A stretch of 64,000 bases of DNA from Chloroflexota bacterium (lineage in GTDB: Bacteria; Chloroflexota; UBA11872): the NCBI GenBank assembly GCA_026707585.1, contig JAPOWQ010000036.1, positions 1 to 64,000 of the forward strand, in the 5' to 3' direction. Positions 1 to 8,549 of this stretch are shown here, one piece after another. Position 1 is the first letter of the stretch. Every line of letters starts with the position of its first letter. A program made the translations under genes and the position numbers. A model generated the notes under the pieces. That model was not told where the DNA came from, did no database searches, and saw nothing but the letters and a program-made list of their open reading frames with translations.

Positions 1-78
1 TCCCGGCCCTACGATTTCCCCCGGACGATCCGAGGGTCCTGCAACATACAAGGGGTCGTCTGACGTGGCGTCGTGCAC

Positions 79-834
79 TTATCGGATGCGCAGCCTGCGC
101 AGCACTATGTCGGCCACGACCAGCGTAAAGACCACCAGAACCAGCAAGCCAAAGCTTGCCGTCCGGTTTAACGCACTTACGGCCATAGCGGCCACGCCTA
201 TCGACACCAGGATGGCATGGCGGGTGAGCGCCCAGGTTGCCAGCTCTTTTGGGGTGGCGGCGGATCCGCGCCGCAGCCAGAATTCAAGGGTCCAGGAGGC
301 GAACAGCGCGCCGAAAGACACAGTGCCCACCACCGCAAGGACGTTGAGTCCGTGCGCCGGATTGGTGAAGACAAGCTGAAAGCCCAACAGGATGGGGCAG
401 GTCACCATGCCCATAGCCATGGCCAGCCAGAGCCAACGCGTCGTGTCGATCCGCTCGCGCGGTGGAGTCGCGGAAGCCTCGTAGCCGCGTGGCTCCGGGT
501 CGCTTAGGTCCAGGGCGAATTGGAATCGGCTGTCGAGATCGATTTCGGGGCCTGGGGCGGCTGCTTCGCGGCGGATAGGACTCGCCATTCGCTGCCCCGG
601 CGGATTGGCTGCGGATTGCGACTCGCCGCGGGACTCACCGTGGCGGACTCGGATGGGGGGATTCTCGTCCCCGCGCTGGCTGTTGCGGGGTGGCAATTCA
701 TCGCCCTTGGGCTTGGTCTCGGGCTTTCTGACACCAGCTTCTCGGATGGAGAGGTGAGAGCCGGGCGCGCGGCGAGACCCACGGCTGACGCCGCGCTGGC
801 GTGAGACGCGGTGGTTGGCCTCGGGCGCGCGCAC
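79..834 (-). CDS. Small integral membrane protein, third gene of the YhaO/YhaN-like operon
   Basis: Unknown function. A 251-residue protein whose first ~130 residues are Arg/Pro/Ser-rich and low in complexity, followed by four predicted hydrophobic segments (around 'WLWLAMAMGMVTCPILLGF', 'LNVLAVVGTVSFGALFAS', 'AILVSIGVAAMAVSAL', 'FGLLVLVVFTLVVADIV') and a basic tail. The GTG start shares one base with the TAG stop of the upstream gene (TAGTG at 832-836), so translation is probably coupled. Because the N-terminal third looks unstructured, the real start could be internal, which would break the overlap. Context suggests a membrane partner of the YhaN-like protein, which also carries a hydrophobic hairpin; this is inference from position only. 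Confidence 0.6.
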   Translation of the reverse strand: MRAPEANHRVSRQRGVSRGSRRAPGSHLSIREAGVRKPETKPKGDELPPRNSQRGDENPPIRVRHGESRGESQSAANPPGQRMASPIRREAAAPGPEIDLDSRFQFALDLSDPEPRGYEASATPPRERIDTTRWLWLAMAMGMVTCPILLGFQLVFTNPAHGLNVLAVVGTVSFGALFASWTLEFWLRRGSAATPKELATWALTRHAILVSIGVAAMAVSALNRTASFGLLVLVVFTLVVADIVLRRLRIR

Positions 835-3821
835 TAGCCGGCGTTACGGATGTCGCGGTTCGCCGGCATGGCAGCACCCGCGTTCTCGTTTATCAGGCGT
901 GTCACGCGATCGAAGCGACCGAGGCCGGCTGTAGGCGACTGACCGATGGCGATAACCTGCGGATAACGTTGTGCTGCCTGTCCCCGGCAGGCCGTCGCTG
1001 TTACGGCCTGCAGGATTGCTCCGTCGTGATCCGTCGGCGATTGCTCTAGCCAAATGAAGGCCGGCAAGTCCGTGGCATCCAGCGGAGGACCGGCAATCGC
1101 AAAAGCCAGCGCCAACGCCCACTCCACCGGCTCGCGGCTTGGGCCGTCCATATCGCACGGCGCGCGCCACCTGCTCGCCTGCGGATCCCACACTTCCACA
1201 CCAAGGTCCTGACCGACTTGGGCATCCCAATAGCGACCAGCGCTGGCTGCCGGCAGGATCATCCGCAACTCGCGTTCAATAGCTGCCGGCAAGTTCTCCA
1301 GCGAGGCGTCCAGCGCACCGCGGACAATGGTCTGGCCGATCTCGCGAACTTTCCGAGCTCGCAGCGCCCGGTCCAGACGGTCTTGCGCATCGGCAGAATC
1401 GATATCCGTGTGTTCGGCGCCGGCTCGCAGTTCCAGTGTTTGTACGCGAGTTTCGGTCCGGCGCGCCGCCCCGCGGGCCTGGCGCAGCGAACGGCGAAAC
1501 CAGTCGGCGTCGAGCGACTCTGCATCCAGATCCGGGATGGCGGCATGCGCCTCAGCTGCGCTGGGATTTGCGTCAGCGGCGATTCCCAGGGCGCGCAACG
1601 CTGCCGCCAGATCGGTCGTGTGTCGCCTGGAGGCGGCGCGTACGGTTCGGCCCCGTAGGGCGGCGCCGCGCGCGGCAATGTGGGACCGCTCGCTACCAAC
1701 TTGTGCGGCGATGGCCGCCAGTTGCGCCATCTGCACGGCGCGCGCACGATCCTGCGCGCCTTCGGCATCGGTACCGCGCCGGCGGGCAATCCGAGCATCC
1801 AGCTCGGTTAGTTCGTCGCTGGCCCGGGTCTCGTCCCGGATCGCTACCTGTCGCCTGAGCTCCAAGTCGGCGCTGCCGCTTAACTGCCGCTGCAGCTCCT
1901 GGACCCTGCGCAGCGTGTTGCGCCGCGACTTCTCTATGGCCTGCCGGGACGTCCCGATGTGCAGTTCGTTCGCCAGGCGCTCCGCCGACCGTCGTGCGTC
2001 GGCTGCTCGTACCAGCTGCATTCGCCGTTCGGCTGCGGCGGCGATGAGTTGCTGCTCTGGATCGCTGTGGTTCTTCGTTGCCACTCGTGCTTCCAGTCGA
2101 CGAACGTCCCGCTCGGCGTCTTCAGCCTCCTGCGCCACGGCGTCCGCTTGCAGGCGAAGTTCGGTTGCATCACCCCGACTGTCGCCATCGGCCAAGTGCC
2201 GCAAACGAGCCGTCGCACTGTCCCGCAGGACCGTGGCCCTGTCCGCATTGGACGGGACTTCCAAGCCCAGATCCTCGAGTTGCCGCTCGATGCGGGTTTG
2301 GGCATCCCTTGCCTGCGCGGCTGCCAGAAGCTGGTGTTCCGTCTGTTCAAGCGCGCCCGACACGCTGTTCAGTTCTCGTTCCAGGTGGTCGGCACTCTCA
2401 GCTTCGCCACGGTCCGCCAGAGTTAACCAGATGCCCGCCAGCGTGCCTGCCATGCCCACGAGGAGCCCCAGGGGCGCGAGCGGCGCGAAAGCCAGAAGTC
2501 CCACCACTCCTGCCGTCAGCCCCGCCGCCGCGCTGCCGGCGGCCAGTCGCCGCCATCCTGCCCGTAGCTGGGTGCGGCGGTCATGGGCCCGAACCGCTAT
2601 CTCGAGGGCGTTCAGTTGCTCGTGAAGCGCCGCCGCCTCGGCCTCGGCCGTCTCCGCATCGTCGCCGTCTGCGGCCGCCTGGTCCAGCCACGCGCTCCAG
2701 AGGCGGTGCGCTGCGGGCAGATGCGTATCTTCGTTGGCCCGGTCACTTAGCGTGCGTGCACGCTTCGCCTGTGCGGCTAAGCGCTCTGACTTGCTCCGGC
2801 TGGCTGAGAGTTCCTGGCGAGCGCGTTCCAGTGCCGTTACGTCGTCGCCGACGGCTGTACTCGTGCGGCGTGCCTCTGCGGCGGCCGCGGCGGCGGTGTC
2901 GGCTCGCTGATAGGCGGCCAGTCCGCGTTCCAGCGTCGTCAGCCGTTGTTCGCTCGCCGTCAACTCGGAGCGGAGGTGGCTCAGCGCAGCCATCTGGGTC
3001 TCGAACTCGGCTCGCCGTTCACGCGCGGTCTGAAGCCGCTGAGCGGCTGCGTCCCGGTGGTCCAGCAAGTGCGCCAGCGCAAGCGCGTGATCGGCATGCT
3101 CAAGGTGGCGCTCGAAACTCTCCGCCAGCGTCGCCATGCGCGTCCGCTCGTCCTCGGCCTCGGCGACCAAACGCTCGGCTTCCTCAAGCTGATGAACCGC
3201 GCGCGCAGCCCGGTCGCGCTTGCGCAGGTACTCAAGCCGCTGAACTTCGGCAGCGGCGGCGTTATGGGCCTCGGCCGCCTTGGCCAGCGCGACGTGCAGC
3301 GACGCCACGCGCTCGGCTTCCTGGAGGTTCTGGCCCACCTCGACAGAGGCGGCCAGCACGTTCATTCGGCGTGAGCCAAGCCAGGCTCGAACGACATCGC
3401 GCAGTCGGCCCGCCAGCGGCTCCAGGTCGCGTGGCGGCCAGATAAGCGCGGCCATTGCCTCGCTGTCGGCGCCTAGCAGCCGTTCCAGTTCGCGTTCGAT
3501 GCGGCCGCTGCCTGTCACTGGGACCAATCCCGACGGCCCGCCTCGCGCCAGCGCCGTCGTGAGGCGACCATCGCGCGCAATTCGCCGTTCAATGGCATAG
3601 GCCGCGCCGCCGGTCACAATGGACGCACCGACCAGCGCGCCTTCCCGGCGGCCGAATCCCGGCGCCACGTCGCCGAAGAGCGCACAGCGCAGCGCAGCGC
3701 TGAGTGTGTCCGCCGTTTGGGGTGGTGCGTCGATCAGTTGGCGGCCGCGCGGCATGAACGCGATATCCACGTCGTCAACGTCGCCGACGTGATGGGCGAT
3801 CAGTCGCTCGAGGAATATCAC
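834..3821 (-). CDS. YhaN-like SMC-type coiled-coil protein with eroded ATPase motifs
   Basis: A 995-residue protein with the YhaN/Rad50-like plan: N-terminal half-ATPase, long Ala/Glu/Arg-rich coiled coil, a hydrophobic hairpin near residues 460-500 ('AGLTAGVVGLLAFAPLAP' and 'GLLVGMAGTLAGIWLTLA'), a second coiled coil and a C-terminal half-ATPase. YhaN of Firmicutes also has membrane segments inside its coiled coil, which favours YhaN over SbcC. Where the P-loop should be (normally GxNxAGKST before 'LFG') there is 'DAPPQTADTLSAALRCALFG', with no Lys. The signature 'LSxG' position reads 'MDGPSREPVEWALALAFA', and the Walker B/D-loop position reads 'AFIWLEQSPTDHD' instead of hhhDDPF. ATP hydrolysis is therefore doubtful. 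GTG start, 4-base GTGA overlap with the upstream gene. The family call rests on architecture and on the partner gene. Confidence 0.72.
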   Translation of the reverse strand: MIFLERLIAHHVGDVDDVDIAFMPRGRQLIDAPPQTADTLSAALRCALFGDVAPGFGRREGALVGASIVTGGAAYAIERRIARDGRLTTALARGGPSGLVPVTGSGRIERELERLLGADSEAMAALIWPPRDLEPLAGRLRDVVRAWLGSRRMNVLAASVEVGQNLQEAERVASLHVALAKAAEAHNAAAAEVQRLEYLRKRDRAARAVHQLEEAERLVAEAEDERTRMATLAESFERHLEHADHALALAHLLDHRDAAAQRLQTARERRAEFETQMAALSHLRSELTASEQRLTTLERGLAAYQRADTAAAAAAEARRTSTAVGDDVTALERARQELSASRSKSERLAAQAKRARTLSDRANEDTHLPAAHRLWSAWLDQAAADGDDAETAEAEAAALHEQLNALEIAVRAHDRRTQLRAGWRRLAAGSAAAGLTAGVVGLLAFAPLAPLGLLVGMAGTLAGIWLTLADRGEAESADHLERELNSVSGALEQTEHQLLAAAQARDAQTRIERQLEDLGLEVPSNADRATVLRDSATARLRHLADGDSRGDATELRLQADAVAQEAEDAERDVRRLEARVATKNHSDPEQQLIAAAAERRMQLVRAADARRSAERLANELHIGTSRQAIEKSRRNTLRRVQELQRQLSGSADLELRRQVAIRDETRASDELTELDARIARRRGTDAEGAQDRARAVQMAQLAAIAAQVGSERSHIAARGAALRGRTVRAASRRHTTDLAAALRALGIAADANPSAAEAHAAIPDLDAESLDADWFRRSLRQARGAARRTETRVQTLELRAGAEHTDIDSADAQDRLDRALRARKVREIGQTIVRGALDASLENLPAAIERELRMILPAASAGRYWDAQVGQDLGVEVWDPQASRWRAPCDMDGPSREPVEWALALAFAIAGPPLDATDLPAFIWLEQSPTDHDGAILQAVTATACRGQAAQRYPQVIAIGQSPTAGLGRFDRVTRLINENAGAAMPANRDIRNAG

Positions 3822-4915
3822 GACATGGCCTTCGTGGGTTCGCGTCGTCGGGCAATCTCGACGACACGCGCCCGTGCTGCGGCGATCATCTCGCGCTCGC
3901 TGTCGTCGCTGACAGCCGCCATAAGTCGCTCGCTGGTTCGTCTTGCATTGACCAGGAAGGACGAGCGCGCCGAGTCGCTCGTTTCGTTCGGGCCGTCTTC
4001 GACGGTCAAGTGGTCAATGGCCAAGCGCAGCAGCGTGCCAGTCGACGCGGCACGCTCAATCAATGCTGGGGGATTCAGGTTGTGCCAGGCCGCTCGCGAA
4101 ATGCGTCCGTGCAACTCGACATCGAGAATGCTTGCGACGCCCAGTTCCCTGGCAACCAGATTCGCCACCTCGCCGCCCGACTTTGGCGAGTCGATTTCGA
4201 GCAGCGATGGCCGCAGCACTTCCGTCGGCACGAACGTCGGAATCACCCCGGCGGCCGGGTCGATATCCAAGATCACAAATCCGGGCTCCGCTCGTCGTTC
4301 CAGCGAAGGGCCGGCCCAGGCCGTCGCGACTGAAGGGACATCGTCCAGGCCATCCGATCCTGCGCCAGGGGCCCTGGTGTCGACGACCATGTCGGCGGAT
4401 CCCGCAGGCATAGCCGGCTCGGCGCGTTCGCTGTCAGCCGTGACAATGTCGATGGTCACATCAGCGGCGTCGCTATTCGCGGCTGAGCCGGCAGTGACGA
4501 AGCCAATCTGTAGATTGGCGACTGACACCACCGTGGGCCCTGACGCCTGCGCACTTAGGACCGCGTCGACGAAACCGACTTCAGCCAGAAAGTCGGTGCC
4601 GTCCGTGCCGGGGCCTGGCGGTGCGCCGGTCGCGACCACGGTCATTCCCGCGCGCCGAGCGGATCTCAGCGGGCCCATGGCGGCGCGCACGATTTCCAGC
4701 GAGGGCGACGACTGCGCAAACAGACCGTCGCCACACACCAGCGCCTGGCACCCCGCCCGTGCCGACTGTTCAAGAACCCCGGCAAACGCTCGATGCGCCA
4801 GCGCGCCGTAAAGATCGCGTTGCGAAGGCGGCAGCACGGCCGGGTGCGCGCCAAGCTGAAAGCCTGCGGCTACGGCAAGACGGGCGCGACCTTCGATAGA
4901 TCCAACGATACGCAC
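3818..4915 (-). CDS. YhaO/Mre11-like protein lacking most metal-ligand motifs
   Basis: About 365 residues from a GTG at 4913-4915; the frame stays open upstream to a TTG at 4996, but the domain begins at 'RIVGSIEGRARL'. The order of landmarks matches YhaO/SbcD metallophosphoesterases: 'AGFQLGAHP' where these have 'ADLHLGAPF', 'VCGDGLFAQSSPSL' where they have 'AGDLFDSSNPSL', and 'VVATGAPPG' where they have 'VIHGNHD'. If this alignment is right, the Asp and His of motif I and the Asn-His of the GNHD motif are gone and only the GD of motif II remains. The middle is a long acidic Ala/Asp linker. The C-terminal part (residues ~230-365) matches nothing I recognise beyond the YhaO layout. It precedes the YhaN-like gene with a 4-base overlap, the usual order for yhaO-yhaN. 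A truly unrelated family remains possible. Confidence 0.6.
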   Translation of the reverse strand: MRIVGSIEGRARLAVAAGFQLGAHPAVLPPSQRDLYGALAHRAFAGVLEQSARAGCQALVCGDGLFAQSSPSLEIVRAAMGPLRSARRAGMTVVATGAPPGPGTDGTDFLAEVGFVDAVLSAQASGPTVVSVANLQIGFVTAGSAANSDAADVTIDIVTADSERAEPAMPAGSADMVVDTRAPGAGSDGLDDVPSVATAWAGPSLERRAEPGFVILDIDPAAGVIPTFVPTEVLRPSLLEIDSPKSGGEVANLVARELGVASILDVELHGRISRAAWHNLNPPALIERAASTGTLLRLAIDHLTVEDGPNETSDSARSSFLVNARRTSERLMAAVSDDSEREMIAAARARVVEIARRREPTKAMS

Positions 4916-5049
4916 GGAGACAAGCTCATCCTTGCCCCCCGTGTCGCGGGCTGCACAAGCCGTGCCGCCCGCCGTCGGCGATGGTAGCACCAACAAGAGG
5001 GCTCGGCGTCGGTCAGTTCAAGCGGCACTGGCGAGCCGATTCCGAGCGC

Positions 5050-5607
5050 CTAGACCAATGCGTAGAGCGCTGGCACGCGTCTGCCAAGCTGCCGTGTCGG
5101 TTCCAGGTGTGTACGCGACGTCCTCGACTCCAACCGGATGCCGCATCCGTCATGTACGTATCGTCGCGATCCGTCTTCAATGACCAGCGTGTAGTCGCGC
5201 ATCCGCCGATGCAGGTCGCGCAGGACCAAGTCGACAACCGGAAACGTAAAGTTCCAGGTGGCCACGCGCTCGTGCGGTGCCCGTCCCGGATGGAAGCGAA
5301 GTCCGGTGCGCGCCGCGAACACCTCGCGGTGGACCTGATGACCCCAACTGACAAACAGCCGCGCCTCGCGCGTTCGGCGTCCTAGCACATGAGCCGGCCC
5401 GTGCCGCAGTGTCTGGCGAGCCACTTCACGGAGCACCACATCTCGCCCTGGCGCCGGGTGCCGGAGGGCGTAGCGGTACAGACGGCGAAGCCTGGCCATC
5501 GCCATTCGGCTGGCGGAGGTATCGGGCCCGCCGGCCTCGGCCGTGGCGTGGCCGCTGGCCACTTCGAGGCGCAGCAGGGCGCGGAACTCATCGGGCAGTC
5601 GCGACAT
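5050..5607 (-). CDS. Conserved-looking protein of unknown function downstream of dinB
   Basis: About 185 residues from ATG 5605-5607, chosen because AAGGAG lies six bases upstream; the frame is open to 5643. Basic (many Arg and His), no signal peptide or membrane segment, no domain I recognise. Notable stretches are 'LFVSWGHQVHREVFAART' and 'RMRDYTLVIEDGSRRYVHDG'. It starts 63 bases after the dinB stop on the same strand with no visible terminator, so it may be co-transcribed and SOS-controlled. That link is inference. Confidence 0.6.
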   Translation of the reverse strand: MSRLPDEFRALLRLEVASGHATAEAGGPDTSASRMAMARLRRLYRYALRHPAPGRDVVLREVARQTLRHGPAHVLGRRTREARLFVSWGHQVHREVFAARTGLRFHPGRAPHERVATWNFTFPVVDLVLRDLHRRMRDYTLVIEDGSRRYVHDGCGIRLESRTSRTHLEPTRQLGRRVPALYALV

Positions 5608-5670
5608 CGGGCGCTCCTTCGCAGGCGATGGCTGCTCTGGCAACGGTGCAGAGTCGAAGAACGCAACGGC

Positions 5671-6924
5671 TCATCCCAGGACATCCTCACGCCAGGCGTA
5701 GCGCTCGCGATCCATGCGGGCGCTCGATCCCAGCAGGGCCGCATGCGTGACGACTGCATCGCCAAAGCGCGCCCGAACCTCGTCCATGGCGACTTCCAGC
5801 GCGCGACGATCGCGCTCATTCATTGACCTCAGCGCAAGTTGCCGCAGTGACGCCGACTGAACGCCCGATACATGAACCCCAACCAGCCGGTAGAGGTCCT
5901 GGTCACGCGCTTCTCGCATTAGCAGGTCCCGGATGGCGCCAAAAATGGTCCGTGTCTGGTCGGTTGGCTTGGTCAGCGTGACCTGCCGCGTGATCGTTCG
6001 GAAGTCTGCGTACCGCAGCTTTAGGACCACGGTGCGTCCCGCGAGCCCCTTCGCGCGTAAGCGTTGTGCAACGTGATCGGCGAGCTGGCGCAGGTAGCGC
6101 AGAACGAGCGCGCGATTACCGGTGTCGCGGCCGAATGTGACCTCGTTGCCTACGGACTTGGCCGTTCGCTCGCTCTCGACATCGCGACCATCGATCCCAC
6201 GAGCCAGGGTGGCTGGCTTACGCAGTTCGCGCATCCGCGCCGGATCGCGGCGCGCAAGATCTCCGATGCTGCGGATTCCGCGGACAGCCAGGCGGGCTTC
6301 GGTCTTTGGACCGATGCCCCAGATCATTCGCACCGGCAGCGGAGCAAGAAAACCTTGCTCGGCGCCTGGCGGCACAATCCGACGACCGTCGGGCTTGGCC
6401 AGGGTCGAGGCGATCTTGGCGACAGACTTGCTGGTCGAGATGCCCACGGAAATCGGTAGATCAACAGTTGTTCGTACCTGGTCCCGAATATGGTCGGCAA
6501 TCGTCCCGGGCGTTCCGAAGCGCCGCTCGCAGCCCGTGACGTCCAGAAATGCCTCGTCCAGCGATAGTGGCTCAACCAGCGGCGTATAGCTCCGGAAGAT
6601 GCGCATGACCTCAACGGACACATCGGCGTACAGCCGCATACGTCCGGGGACGAACTCGGCCTGTGGGCAAAGCCCGGCCGCCTGGCGCAGCGGCATCGCC
6701 GACCGGACGCCAAAGGCGCGAGCCTCATAGGAAGCGGCTGCCACGACGCCCCGCGCATCCCGTGCTCCGCCCACGATGACGGGGCGACCGCGCAATGCCG
6801 GTTGTTCCCGCTGCTCAACCGACGCATAGAAGGCGTCCATGTCCGCGTGCACGATTACCCGCTGCCCCCGCCACTCGGCGGGCGGGCGGCAGCGCTCCGC
6901 AGTGGTGACACGCGTCGTATCCAT
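5671..6924 (-). CDS. dinB: DNA polymerase IV (Y-family translesion polymerase)
   Basis: Error-prone Y-family polymerase that extends past damaged template bases. The 417-residue product has the N-terminal catalytic block 'HADMDAFYASVEQ', 'SYEARAFGVRSAM' and the second metal-binding motif 'PLSLDEAFLDVT', so all acidic metal ligands are present. The thumb shows helix-hairpin-helix-like sequence ('IWGIGPKTEARLAVRGI'), followed by a normal little-finger domain. The ATG at 6922-6924 lies only seven bases from the -10 of an operator-bearing promoter (6931-6959) also found upstream of lexA, so SOS control is likely and the mRNA may be leaderless. An unknown gene follows after 63 bases. Confidence 0.96.
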   Translation of the reverse strand: MDTTRVTTAERCRPPAEWRGQRVIVHADMDAFYASVEQREQPALRGRPVIVGGARDARGVVAAASYEARAFGVRSAMPLRQAAGLCPQAEFVPGRMRLYADVSVEVMRIFRSYTPLVEPLSLDEAFLDVTGCERRFGTPGTIADHIRDQVRTTVDLPISVGISTSKSVAKIASTLAKPDGRRIVPPGAEQGFLAPLPVRMIWGIGPKTEARLAVRGIRSIGDLARRDPARMRELRKPATLARGIDGRDVESERTAKSVGNEVTFGRDTGNRALVLRYLRQLADHVAQRLRAKGLAGRTVVLKLRYADFRTITRQVTLTKPTDQTRTIFGAIRDLLMREARDQDLYRLVGVHVSGVQSASLRQLALRSMNERDRRALEVAMDEVRARFGDAVVTHAALLGSSARMDRERYAWREDVLG

Positions 6925-6930
6925 GTCCGA

Positions 6931-6959
6931 AGGATACCGTACAATATACGTACGGACAA
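6931..6959 (-). promoter_or_regulatory. dinB promoter with candidate LexA operator in the spacer
   Basis: On the minus strand: -35 TTGTCC (6954-6959), exactly 17 bases, -10 TATCCT (6931-6936). The spacer region holds a perfect inverted repeat, CCGTAC-7-GTACGG (6937-6955). The same arrangement with nearly the same bases occurs upstream of lexA (8485-8513). The expected transcription start falls on or next to the dinB ATG. Confidence 0.8.
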
Positions 6960-7076
6960 ATTACGAACACGCGGTCGACGTGCGCAGTTCATGTCGAACG
7001 GTCGCTTGACGGACGACACGCGTGAGCTGGATGCAGTCTCGGACCGTGCGACGCCCTGCGTGGCTCGGGCGTTCCG

Positions 7077-7784
7077 CTAGAGGCTGTTTCGAGCTAGCGC
7101 CAATTCCTGAGCGCCCAGTTCTCCGTCGGTGTGTTCCAGCACACGCCGAAAGGCGACTGTGGCCGTCACGGAGTCCCCGGCCATTTGGTAGGCGCGCGCC
7201 AGGGCGAAATCCCAGCGGACGGAGGGGCGATCCGGCCGACTGGCTTCGAGGCGCGCCAGCGCGCGCCGCGCCGTGGCTGGCGACACCTCAACAGCTAGTT
7301 CAGCCAGCACGAGGTCTGCGGTAACTGCTGCTGTGGGCTTGAGCCGTTGGGCATGCTGCAACGCCTCAAGCGCGCCCGGCGCGTCGCCGGCCTTCAGGCG
7401 CACACGGCCTAGCGCTTGCCACACGGCCGAACCTTCAGCGCCGTGCTCCACCGCGGCTTCCAAGCACCGTGCGGCCGAGGCGTGATGGCCGGCGGCGTCC
7501 AGCGCGGCCGCCACGTTGCGATAGAGCCGCGGCCTTAGATCGTCGGCGCCCGATGCGCCAGTTGCTGTGTCAAGCGCCAGATCAAAGGCCTCGCGTGCCG
7601 CCGAACTGTTTCCCTCGGCGGCGTAGCGAACCCCCAGACTGGCCAGGTGCAACGCTGATAAGCGGATTTCCGGGCTGGGTGCTGCGGCGTCAACGGCCAG
7701 TAAGGCGCACTGGGCTGCGGCGTCAACGGCGCCGGCTGCGATCAGATCGGCAATATCGTCGCGGCGATCGTGAATATGCGGCAC
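7077..7784 (-). CDS. TPR-repeat protein co-transcribed with lexA
   Basis: A 235-residue Ala-rich helical protein with tetratricopeptide-like repeats, e.g. 'LYRNVAAALDAAGHHASAARCLEAA' in two halves and 'VWQALGRVRLKAGDAPGALEALQHAQ', then 'RWDFALARAYQMAGDSVTATVAFRRVL'. No signal peptide, membrane segment or catalytic domain, so probably a cytoplasmic scaffold. GTG start at 7784, only 13 bases after the lexA stop, so it should share the lexA promoter. No established SOS role for such a protein is known to me. Confidence 0.75.
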   Translation of the reverse strand: MPHIHDRRDDIADLIAAGAVDAAAQCALLAVDAAAPSPEIRLSALHLASLGVRYAAEGNSSAAREAFDLALDTATGASGADDLRPRLYRNVAAALDAAGHHASAARCLEAAVEHGAEGSAVWQALGRVRLKAGDAPGALEALQHAQRLKPTAAVTADLVLAELAVEVSPATARRALARLEASRPDRPSVRWDFALARAYQMAGDSVTATVAFRRVLEHTDGELGAQELALARNSL

Positions 7785-7797
7785 GGCTCGGGCCGTG

Positions 7798-8397
7798 TCA
7801 GAGCCGCCGCATGATCGAGGTCACCCGCCCTTGCACGCGAACAGCGTCGGCGTAGATTGGCGCCATGTCGGCATTGGCTGGTTGCAGGCGGACGCGGTCA
7901 GCCTCGCGAAAGATCCGCTTCAGCGTCACCGAGCCGTCATCCAGCATGGCCACGCCAATCTCCCCATCGCGAACCGTCTCAACCGGCTCCACGATCACGA
8001 GGTCTCCGTCGCAAATGTGGTCCTCAATCATGCTGTCGCCGCGCACCCGCAGGGCATAGGCGCTGCTGTTTGGCGACATGTCGGCGGCGACCGCGACTGT
8101 ATCCAGCCGTTCTTCATAAGCATCAATCGGAGCCCCGGCGGCAATCTCGCCAACGATCGGCACATTCACCACCCCGCCGGGGATGCCGCCGCTCAGGATT
8201 TCGATGCCGTGCGACTGGCCGGATCGCCGGATGTACCCCTTGCGCTCCAGCACCTCCAGGTGCTGCTGCACGGTGGCCGGCGCGAGACCCAAACCGGCAC
8301 CAATCTCGCGCACGCTCGGCGTATAGCCCTCGTCCTGCACAAACCGCTCGATTGTCTGCAACACACGATGCTGGCGTTGTGTCAGCGGATCGCCCAC
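7798..8397 (-). CDS. lexA: LexA repressor, self-cleaving SOS regulator
   Basis: Represses DNA-damage genes and is inactivated by RecA-stimulated autocleavage. The 199-residue product has the N-terminal winged-helix LexA_DNA_bind domain ('LTQRQHRVLQTIERF', 'YTPSVREIGAGLGLAPATVQ') and a C-terminal S24 peptidase domain. The Ala-Gly cleavage site is visible in 'VGEIAAGAPID', the nucleophile Ser in 'VRGDSMIED' and the general-base Lys in 'VTLKRIF'. GTG start at 8397. The promoter at 8485-8513 carries the same inverted repeat as dinB, consistent with autoregulation. The gene is followed after 13 bases by the TPR gene. Confidence 0.96.
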   Translation of the reverse strand: MGDPLTQRQHRVLQTIERFVQDEGYTPSVREIGAGLGLAPATVQQHLEVLERKGYIRRSGQSHGIEILSGGIPGGVVNVPIVGEIAAGAPIDAYEERLDTVAVAADMSPNSSAYALRVRGDSMIEDHICDGDLVIVEPVETVRDGEIGVAMLDDGSVTLKRIFREADRVRLQPANADMAPIYADAVRVQGRVTSIMRRL

Positions 8398-8484
8398 CGC
8401 AAGCCGTCCTTGCGCGCGCCTCGGTGCTCGTCGCGTGCACGGTGTGTGCCACGCTCCAGGCCCAGAGTCCTAACGTGCAGTTGA

Positions 8485-8513
8485 AGGATACCGGACAATA
8501 AGCGAACGGTCAA
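8485..8513 (-). promoter_or_regulatory. lexA promoter with candidate LexA operator in the spacer
   Basis: On the minus strand: -35 TTGACC (8508-8513), 17-base spacer, -10 TATCCT (8485-8490). The box CCGTTCGCTTATTGTCCGG (8491-8509) matches the dinB box at 15 of 19 positions. Transcription should start near 8478, leaving a leader of about 80 bases before the GTG at 8397. The consensus of the two boxes is CCGTWCGYWTATTGTMCGG. Confidence 0.8.
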
Positions 8514-8549
8514 GCGGAGCGGTGACGCCGGAGTGCAGATGCCGTGAAC

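Noticed and set aside
1327-3445. Long plus-strand frames (432 and 455 codons) opposite the YhaN-like gene
   Set aside because: Arg/Ser/Ala-rich with no domain; they mirror the codon bias of the real minus-strand gene.
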